Source of the DNA: Actinomycetota bacterium
GTDB taxonomy: Bacteria > Actinomycetota > Acidimicrobiia > Acidimicrobiales > Ilumatobacteraceae
Length of the DNA: 5,935 nt
Assembly (NCBI GenBank): GCA_005801025.1
Contig: SYDZ01000219.1
Coordinates: forward strand, 1-5,935
Direction: 5' to 3'
Positions within the stretch are counted from its first letter, which is position 1. Each line of letters starts with the position of its first letter. A program made the position numbers and the translations under genes. Of this stretch, positions 1-4,103 are shown one piece after another. The notes under the pieces are model-generated. The model ran no database searches and was not told the origin of the DNA. It worked only from the letters and a program-made list of their open reading frames with translations.

Positions 1-1
1 A

Positions 2-505
2 GCCACCGAAGTTGAGCTCAAGGAAAAGAAGCACCGCATCGAAGACGCCATTTCGGCGACTCGGGCAGCGATCGAAGAGGGCGTTGTGCCAGGTGGCGGA
101 ACCGCATTATTGCGTGCCCGTGGTGCGGTCAAAGCTGTCGTCGATTCGCTGACTGGCGATGAGGCCACTGGTGCTCGCACCGTGTGGGAAGCCCTTGATG
201 CTCCAGCTCGCAATATCGCCGACAATGCCGGCATGGAAGGCGCCCTTGTGGTGCAGCGAGTTGAAGCGGAGACTGGATCCATCGGACTCAATGCTGCGAC
301 TGGTGAATATGTTGACCTTGTCAAGGCCGGCATCATTGACCCAGCGAAGGTCACGCGTGCTGCCTTGCAGAACGCTGGTTCCATTGCAGCGTTGGTTCTG
401 ACCACTGAATGTCTCGTCGTCGACAAGCCTGAAAAGGGCGGCGCTGGCGGAGGCATGGGCGGCGGAATGCCTGGCGGTATGGGCGGCATGGGCGGAATGA
501 TGTGA
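2..505 (+). CDS. groEL: 60 kDa chaperonin GroEL, C-terminal part (5' end outside window)
   Basis: GroEL forms the tetradecameric cytosolic chaperonin that encloses and folds client proteins with ATP and GroES. The frame is open from the window edge, so only the last 167 codons are present. Visible family marks are the KEKKHRIEDAISATRAAIEEG stretch (about residues 7-27 of the fragment) followed by VPGGGTAL, the start of the returning intermediate and equatorial regions. Then come IADNAGMEG and the 'GIIDPAKVTR..LQNA.SIA.L.LTTE..V' block near the end. The protein finishes in a Gly-Met-rich tail, as in canonical GroEL. This differs from the His-rich tail of the actinobacterial GroEL1 paralogue, so this is likely the main housekeeping copy (inference). 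A strong hairpin terminator follows 42 bases after the stop. No groES is visible; it would have to lie upstream or elsewhere. Confidence 0.98.
   Translation, partial: ATEVELKEKKHRIEDAISATRAAIEEGVVPGGGTALLRARGAVKAVVDSLTGDEATGARTVWEALDAPARNIADNAGMEGALVVQRVEAETGSIGLNAATGEYVDLVKAGIIDPAKVTRAALQNAGSIAALVLTTECLVVDKPEKGGAGGGMGGGMPGGMGGMGGMM
437..502 (+). repeat. GGM-rich low-complexity tail of groEL
   Basis: Imperfect tandem repeats of GGC-GGN-ATG codons encode alternating Gly-Gly and Met residues. This is the flexible, disordered C-terminal tail that projects into the central cavity in canonical GroEL. It is coding sequence and not an independent element. Repeat number in such tails varies between strains by slippage (family knowledge). 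Confidence 0.85.
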
Positions 506-547
506 CCTGAGGGTCGCACGACGACTACTGCAACGCAATGAAATGTG

Positions 548-577
548 AAAGGCCGGTGGAGAAATCCACCGGCCTTT
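548..577 (+). terminator. Strong hairpin terminator after groEL
   Basis: AAAGGCCGGTGGA (548-560) and TCCACCGGCCTTT (565-577) are perfect inverted repeats, giving a 13-bp G+C-rich stem closed by a GAAA tetraloop (561-564). It lies 42 bases past the groEL stop and 77 bases before the next start. There is no long T tract; only the three Ts of the stem base follow before GCA. The stem is nevertheless long and uninterrupted. Because it is symmetric it could also act on transcripts from the other strand. Confidence 0.85.
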
Positions 578-642
578 GCAATTCACACTTCGGTATCAGT
601 GCGACTTGGATGACTCTTCTGATGTGACACGAATCCGCCAAC

Positions 643-654
643 TAGTCTGTCCTC
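643..654 (+). promoter_or_regulatory. Putative -10 box of a leaderless promoter (membrane protein gene)
   Basis: TAGTCT (643-648) fits the actinobacterial -10 consensus TAnnnT. It ends 6 nt before the ATG at 655, so transcription would start at or very near the A of the start codon. There is no Shine-Dalgarno sequence in front of this ATG, which agrees with a leaderless mRNA. No convincing -35 box is seen at the usual distance. The same box-to-ATG spacing recurs at 1578-1590. Confidence 0.5.
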
Positions 655-1125
655 ATGTCTTCTACAACAAAGCGTCCATTTTGGTTGCATCAATTGGCCG
701 AGTACATCGTGGGTGGAGCACTGCTGGCAACCGGTCTGCAAAGTAGCGAACCAATCGTGCCAGTGATCGTTGGTCTACTGATCGTCGTCAATACCGCCGT
801 CGTGGATGCTCCTTTCGGCGCATTTCGGTGGGTGAATCGCCGACTCCATCGCATGCTTGACTACTCGGTCTTGACGATTGCCGTCGTCTCTTGTGCAGCA
901 CCAAACCTTGATAACGCCACACGCCTTGTGCAAGTGATGATTGTTTTAGTGCTCGCCATCGTCATCACCCAAACCAACTATTCGCCAAAAGTGCAACGCA
1001 TTCAGCAGGAGATGTCGGTAACACCCGACGGTAAGGCTGACGAGTTCAGTCGCATAGCGGGGCGAAGTGCGGGAACCCTGGCAAGTAAAATTCGGGATAA
1101 GTCTCGCCAACTCAAAGAGACGTGA
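655..1125 (+). CDS. Small multi-pass membrane protein of unknown function
   Basis: A 156-aa protein that I cannot name. Hydrophobic stretches lie at about residues 17-29, 33-51, 70-84 and 90-106, suggesting four short membrane segments with the ends facing the cytosol. The loop between the second and third is basic (RWVNRRLHRMLD, 58-69), which by the positive-inside rule places it in the cytosol. The last 45 residues are hydrophilic and Lys/Arg-rich (IRDKSRQLK). The N-terminal pattern WLHQLAEYIVGG and the later DAPFGAFRWVNRRLHR resemble, from memory, short conserved hypothetical membrane proteins of actinobacteria. The ATG at 655 is chosen because a TAnnnT box lies 6 nt upstream and no earlier in-frame start is better. 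The next gene starts 9 nt after this stop, so the two are probably co-transcribed. Confidence 0.8.
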   Translation: MSSTTKRPFWLHQLAEYIVGGALLATGLQSSEPIVPVIVGLLIVVNTAVVDAPFGAFRWVNRRLHRMLDYSVLTIAVVSCAAPNLDNATRLVQVMIVLVLAIVITQTNYSPKVQRIQQEMSVTPDGKADEFSRIAGRSAGTLASKIRDKSRQLKET

Positions 1126-1134
1126 GAAGTCCCT

Positions 1135-1557
1135 ATGAAAAATAAGATCCTCAAAACCCCACATAAAGGAGCCGATAAAGGTGTGGCCAAATCGCGACGA
1201 GTGCAGTTGGGTGAGGGCGCTGGAGTGGTGATCTGGACCGATGCCATCGGTACTGGTTCGTATGCGGCGACGGTGCTTAAGGGTGGCCGAGTGGAAATCG
1301 TGGATTTTGATGGGACGGCAAGACTGTTTGGAGCGGTCACGAACCATGAGGCGCTTTTCTCATTGCTCATCGCGCAGACGAGTATCTCCATGGAAACCCC
1401 GATGCATGTCATCTTTTGTGAAAAATTCACGCACAAGAAAGTTCGGGCTATCGTTCGTCAGATTTATCATCTCGTTGGACGCGAACGATTTGAGAACTCA
1501 TCAATAGATATGCGCTGGAGCGATGGTCACGCCAAAGCTCAAGATCTCTTTGACTGA
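1135..1557 (+). CDS. Hypothetical soluble protein (140 aa)
   Basis: Not recognised. The N-terminus is Lys/Arg-rich (KNKILKTPHKGADKGVAKSRR, 2-22) and probably disordered. It is followed by a stretch with alternating hydrophobic residues suggesting beta strands (GVVIWTDAIGTGSYAATVL, GGRVEIVDFDG, ARLFGAV; about 30-68). A mixed part follows (ALFSLLIAQTS, MHVIFCEKF) and then an amphipathic helix-like KKVRAIVRQIYHLV (101-114). The tail is acidic (AQDLFD). There is no signal peptide or membrane segment, and no catalytic motif I can identify. A weak GAGAAG lies 5 nt before the ATG and overlaps the preceding stop region, so translation probably follows that of the membrane protein upstream. The shared transcript suggests a shared process, but which one is unknown. 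The long open frame and ordinary codon use support a real gene. Confidence 0.7.
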   Translation: MKNKILKTPHKGADKGVAKSRRVQLGEGAGVVIWTDAIGTGSYAATVLKGGRVEIVDFDGTARLFGAVTNHEALFSLLIAQTSISMETPMHVIFCEKFTHKKVRAIVRQIYHLVGRERFENSSIDMRWSDGHAKAQDLFD

Positions 1558-1565
1558 GGCTTTTT
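1534..1565 (+). terminator. Weak candidate terminator at the end of the 140-aa gene
   Basis: AAAGCTCA (1534-1541) can pair with TGAGGCTTT (1555-1563) with one bulged G, giving an 8-bp stem around a 13-nt loop. The T run continues to 1565. The 5' arm overlaps the last codons of the upstream gene. The stem is moderate in G+C and imperfect, so this is tentative. The promoter-like box just downstream supports a transcription-unit boundary here. Confidence 0.35.
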
Positions 1566-1577
1566 CATCTGGTGGCG

Positions 1578-1589
1578 TAAACTCTTGCT
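1578..1589 (+). promoter_or_regulatory. Putative -10 box of a leaderless promoter (59-aa ORF and Nudix gene)
   Basis: TAAACT (1578-1583) matches TAnnnT and ends 6 nt before the ATG at 1590. This is the same arrangement as in front of the membrane protein gene. No Shine-Dalgarno sequence precedes this ATG, which suits a leaderless mRNA starting at the A of ATG. A TTGACT at 1550-1555 looks like a -35 box, but 22 nt of spacing is too long for a standard promoter. Confidence 0.5.
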
Positions 1590-1769
1590 ATGTCCTCCAC
1601 CTTTGAACGTCCTGCCGCTGACTTGAACAAGATCTTAAGCGCATGGGATGAATGGGAGCGCGGAGACGAAGCGCCCGGTAAAACTATGACCAATATGAAA
1701 AAGGCCGGACTTGCAGAGATCCTGAAGGAACTACAAAAATCTGGCTGGAAGCCAACTCCAGCCGCCTGA
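1590..1769 (+). CDS. Small conserved-looking protein (59 aa)
   Basis: The ATG at 1590 opens a 59-residue frame ending in TGA at 1767. The product begins MSSTFERPAADLNKILSAWD, continues EWERGDEAPGKTMTNMKKAG, and ends LAEILKELQKSGWKPTPAA. It reads as two amphipathic helices: residues 8-23 with W19 and W22, and residues 37-50 with a Leu/Ile face. They are joined by a GDEAPGKT turn. The pattern W..WE.G...PG...M..MK..GL...L..L resembles, from memory, very short conserved hypothetical proteins of actinobacteria, but I cannot name a family. Support comes from the -10-like box exactly 6 nt upstream, protein-like composition, and the tight 6-nt gap to the Nudix gene. No membrane segment, signal peptide or Cys pair is present. 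Its function is unknown; the helical shape would suit a small binding partner. Confidence 0.65.
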   Translation: MSSTFERPAADLNKILSAWDEWERGDEAPGKTMTNMKKAGLAEILKELQKSGWKPTPAA

Positions 1770-1775
1770 TTCATC

Positions 1776-2489
1776 ATGACTACAGGTTCGATACGTCGTG
1801 TGGGGGGCACCCAACGTATTCCTGCTCCGCACTCTCGCCGCGATGCAGGAAAGCCACTGTGGGACAATCACTCAGTTGAATTTTCTCTGGACTCTTTGAT
1901 GAGCGCTATGGAAGCTCGCGCTGAACCATTAGGTGCCATTTCCTCCCCGCGACCTGATGAGCGGATTTCCTCAGTGTTGGCGTTATTGGCACCTGGCCCG
2001 AAGGGTGCCGAAGTGTTGCTCACTCGCCGTTCATCGTCACTCATTAATCACAGTGGTGAGATGAGTTTTCCTGGAGGGCGAGTTGATGAAGGCGAAAGTA
2101 TTATTGAGGCCGCGTTAAGAGAAACACACGAAGAGGTCGGAATTGATTCTTCACTCATCACAGTTCATGGTCAATTGAGCCCACTATCAACATTTGTCAG
2201 TCGCAGTTACATTGTCCCGATTGTGGCTTCAGTTGAATACAAACCCGAACTAATGCTCTGTGACTGCGAAGTCGAGCGAGCAGTGTGGGTGCCACTAGCA
2301 GAACTTGTACAAAGTGATACATTCTCCTGGGAATGGTGGTCATTCTCGACAGGAGAATCATCAAGTAATCGTCCAATGTTCTTCTTTTATCTTGATGATG
2401 AAACTGTGTGGGGCGCTACGGCGCGAATCTTGCATGAATTACTCTGCGTTTTACATCGTGTAGAAGTTTTCGAACTGCCGAATTGGTAG
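1776..2489 (+). CDS. Nudix hydrolase, NudL/CoA pyrophosphatase type
   Basis: Probably hydrolyses the pyrophosphate bond of coenzyme A or its derivatives, giving phosphopantetheine and 3',5'-ADP with Mg2+ or Mn2+ in the cytosol. The Nudix box is complete at residues 101-123: G-x5-E-x7-RE-T-H-EE-V-G-I. Just before it is the CoA-subgroup signature LLTRRSSS...G.MSFPGG (81-101). A usually conserved Arg of that signature is Ile90 here. The later LSPLSTFVSRSYIVPIV (135-150) and DDETVWGATARILHELL (207-223) also fit the NudL family. At 237 aa it is longer than E. coli NudL (about 190). The first 41 residues look unlike the family, and the ATG encoding Met42 (1899) is a plausible alternative start. From the start used here, only 6 nt separate it from the 59-aa ORF and no SD is seen, so coupled translation is likely. 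It ends 8 nt before the preferred GNAT start. Confidence 0.88.
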   Translation: MTTGSIRRVGGTQRIPAPHSRRDAGKPLWDNHSVEFSLDSLMSAMEARAEPLGAISSPRPDERISSVLALLAPGPKGAEVLLTRRSSSLINHSGEMSFPGGRVDEGESIIEAALRETHEEVGIDSSLITVHGQLSPLSTFVSRSYIVPIVASVEYKPELMLCDCEVERAVWVPLAELVQSDTFSWEWWSFSTGESSSNRPMFFFYLDDETVWGATARILHELLCVLHRVEVFELPNW

Positions 2490-2497
2490 ATGATCTG

Positions 2498-2989
2498 ATG
2501 AATATGTTCCAGTTGCGTCGGTTGGATTTTGAGGACATTGCTTGGATTTTTGAGGCCTGTCAGGATGAAAGCATCCAACGTTGGACGAGGGTGCCCCGGC
2601 CATATTCGCTTGAAGATGCGGAGTGGTTTGTCGAAGAAGAGCCCGAATATGTGACGATGGTGATCGAAGATCCTGATACGTTGAGGCCTCTAGGTTTAGT
2701 GAGTATTCACGCAATTGATCAGATGACAGGTGAGGCCGACATTGGTTATTGGGTGGCGCCTTGGGGTCGGGGCATGGGTGCGGCAGCCTCGGGCGTCAGA
2801 TTACTGATTGCAACAATCAAACCTGAGGACAACATTCGGTCGCTGGTCGCTTACGTCGCTGAAGAGAATATTGCTTCGTGCAAAACCGCTGAACGGGCCG
2901 GTTTCACTGAGGTTGAACGCAGGTGGGGAATGGCAAGAGAATTTCTCTCGGAAGTAATGTCCATTAAGTTCTCTCGGGTATTGCCCTGA
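2498..2989 (+). CDS. GNAT-family N-acetyltransferase (RimJ/RimL-like)
   Basis: Transfers an acetyl group from acetyl-CoA to an amine; the substrate cannot be told from the sequence. Counting from ATG 2498 (163 aa), the acetyl-CoA binding motif A is at about 82-105. It comprises the strand GYWVAP followed by the R-G-M-G-A-A pyrophosphate loop (R/Q-x-x-G-x-A). Motif B is the NIASCKTAERAGF stretch near 124-136, typical of RimJ/RimL-like members. The N-terminal LRRLDFEDIAWIFEACQDESIQRWTRVP.PYS.EDAEWFV is characteristic of the Acetyltransf_3 group and probably forms the acceptor-substrate side. No SD is visible. ATG 2504 is equally possible, and a TTG at 2483 overlapping the Nudix stop is less likely. 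The gene ends in three in-frame stops (TGA TAG TGA). It follows the Nudix gene closely and is probably the last gene of that unit. Confidence 0.88.
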   Translation: MNMFQLRRLDFEDIAWIFEACQDESIQRWTRVPRPYSLEDAEWFVEEEPEYVTMVIEDPDTLRPLGLVSIHAIDQMTGEADIGYWVAPWGRGMGAAASGVRLLIATIKPEDNIRSLVAYVAEENIASCKTAERAGFTEVERRWGMAREFLSEVMSIKFSRVLP

Positions 2990-3008
2990 TAGTGAATGAG
3001 TGCGACAG

Positions 3009-3512
3009 TCAGTTAAAGAAACGAACTGCGCGATAAAAAACGTGCGCCCAAGCACGACAGATTGGGCGATCCCATATTGAACGTGTGCCACAGTGAGCAA
3101 ACATGTCCGAGAGAAAGCGTTCGTCAATTCGCAACCTGTTGGCACTGTTCCACCACCGTGCATAATGTTCTGCCGTTGGCCCGCAAAAATGTTTCAGGAG
3201 ACGGGCGAAACACGAATATTTCTTGTCCAAAAGTTTGTAATTACGGTACGCAAAGTCATGTCGTTCGCAGGCCTGAGTGAAATCAAAACTTCTTCCAGTG
3301 CTACCAATAATCGGGGCTGAGCAAAGGTCACTTGATTGATCAAACCACCCAAGCATTGCTGATCTGCGATGCAAGGTCTCAATGAATGCGGGTAACGAGG
3401 TATTGAAGACCAGAGTTTCTAAATATTGTGAATCCCGACGAGGATCGGGATCAAGCGATGGGGCGGCAAGGAAACTCGTCACCGCTACGAGGAGACTGAG
3501 GCCGAGGCCCAT
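3009..3512 (-). CDS. Secreted prokaryotic phospholipase A2
   Basis: Likely a small Ca2+-dependent secreted phospholipase A2, releasing the sn-2 fatty acid from glycerophospholipids outside the cell. The core motif FDFTQACERHDFAYRNYK (76-93) carries the His85-Asp86 active-site pair in the C-x-R-H-D-F-x-Y-R-N context of the Streptomyces/fungal PLA2 group. Upstream SDLCSAP (61-67) fits the Ca2+-binding loop. Downstream RIDERFLSDMFAHC (128-141) fits the second helix with its Asp, and the C-terminal C..AW..FYRAVRFF also matches. Six cysteines (64, 82, 101, 110, 141, 152) could form three disulfides. The N-terminus (MGLGLSLLVAVTSFLAAPS) is a hydrophobic signal-like segment, but it has no Lys or Arg before the core and no clean A-x-A site. 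The 167-aa length fits a precursor of a mature enzyme of about 120-140 aa. The ATG at 3512 is preceded by AGGAGG, with an in-frame stop just upstream. It follows ribH on the same strand after 87 nt. Confidence 0.9.
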   Translation of the reverse strand: MGLGLSLLVAVTSFLAAPSLDPDPRRDSQYLETLVFNTSLPAFIETLHRRSAMLGWFDQSSDLCSAPIIGSTGRSFDFTQACERHDFAYRNYKLLDKKYSCFARLLKHFCGPTAEHYARWWNSANRLRIDERFLSDMFAHCGTRSIWDRPICRAWAHVFYRAVRFFN

Positions 3513-3517
3513 GTCGC

Positions 3518-3523
3518 CCTCCT
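3518..3523 (-). promoter_or_regulatory. Strong Shine-Dalgarno site of the phospholipase gene
   Basis: Read on the minus strand, AGGAGG lies 5 nt before the ATG at 3512, a near-perfect match to the anti-SD of 16S rRNA. An in-frame TAG (3522-3524) overlaps the site, so no longer start is possible and this fixes the 5' end of the gene. The plus-strand genes in this window lack such a site, so this gene is probably translated from a leadered mRNA. Confidence 0.8.
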
Positions 3524-3599
3524 ATGTTTTTGGCCACTTGCGAGGCACTGCTAGCACCAATGTGGCGCAGCAGAGTTGATGCACGGCGAAGTATTCGAC

Positions 3600-4103
3600 T
3601 CAGTCAAGGGTTGGGTAGGTGGCGACGATCTGATTGATCAAGAGACCCATTTCGACGGCGCCAACCGCTGCTTCATCACCCTTGTTGTCGATTCCGGGTC
3701 CTGATCGGTCAATAGCTTGTTGATTGTTCTCAACAGTCAAGACACCAAACATCACTGGGATGCCGGTATCAAGTTGGGCATTCTGGATTCCTCGGGCACA
3801 TTCACCGGCCACAAATTCGAAATGCGATGTATCTCCACGAATGACGGCACCGAGGGTCACGATCGCATCAAAATTTCCCGAGGCGGCAAGACTGAGTGCT
3901 GCCAGTGGAACTTCAAATGCGCCAGGCACCCAAACTATTTCGATGTTTGAGGTCGCGACACTGCAACGCTTCAGCCCACGCAATGCCCCAGCGAGAAGTT
4001 CATTCACAATATGGTCGTTGAATCGGGCACACACGATGCCGATACTTAATTCTGACCCATCAAATGAGTCTGGCATTGTCTGACTACTCTGAATTCTTGT
4101 CAT
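3600..4103 (-). CDS. ribH: 6,7-dimethyl-8-ribityllumazine synthase
   Basis: Condenses 5-amino-6-ribitylamino-uracil with 3,4-dihydroxy-2-butanone 4-phosphate to 6,7-dimethyl-8-ribityllumazine, the penultimate step of riboflavin synthesis in the cytosol. Family marks in order are ARFN (26-29) with the ring-stacking Phe28, VPGAFEVP (59-66), GAVIRGDTSHFEFVAGE (85-101) with the phosphate-binding loop and catalytic-type His94, GVLTVEN (120-126), and R133 for phosphate contact. Residues I138-D139 stand where AGNKG is more usual, a mild deviation. The 167-aa length is normal for the icosahedral or pentameric enzyme. The first 15 residues are Ser/Thr-rich and poorly conserved, so Met10 is a possible alternative start. 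The ATG at 4103 overlaps the ribBA stop (ATGA), and a GAGGGG lies upstream within ribBA, supporting coupled translation. Confidence 0.97.
   Translation of the reverse strand: MTRIQSSQTMPDSFDGSELSIGIVCARFNDHIVNELLAGALRGLKRCSVATSNIEIVWVPGAFEVPLAALSLAASGNFDAIVTLGAVIRGDTSHFEFVAGECARGIQNAQLDTGIPVMFGVLTVENNQQAIDRSGPGIDNKGDEAAVGAVEMGLLINQIVATYPTLD

Noticed and set aside
107..586. Minus-strand frame of 159 codons opposite groEL
   Set aside because: It is a shadow of the groEL frame, His/Ser/Ala-rich from the GGM repeats, and runs through the terminator hairpin.
1002..1436. Minus-strand frame of 144 codons across the two unknown genes
   Set aside because: It crosses a gene junction on the opposite strand, with no SD or promoter signal and no protein-family character.
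2483..2497. TTG start of the GNAT gene overlapping the Nudix stop
   Set aside because: It would add only five residues (MVDDL) before Met, there is no SD, and ATG 2498 is a better start codon aligned with the usual family N-terminus.
2943..2977. 9-bp direct repeat TTCTCTCGG near the end of the GNAT gene (2943-2951, 2969-2977)
   Set aside because: It is too short and is in coding sequence, with no target-site or element context; consistent with chance.
3533..3569. GCCAC...GTGGC inverted repeat between ribH and the phospholipase gene as a terminator
   Set aside because: The stem is only 5 bp around a loop of about 27 nt, and on the transcribed (minus) strand it is followed by As and not Us.
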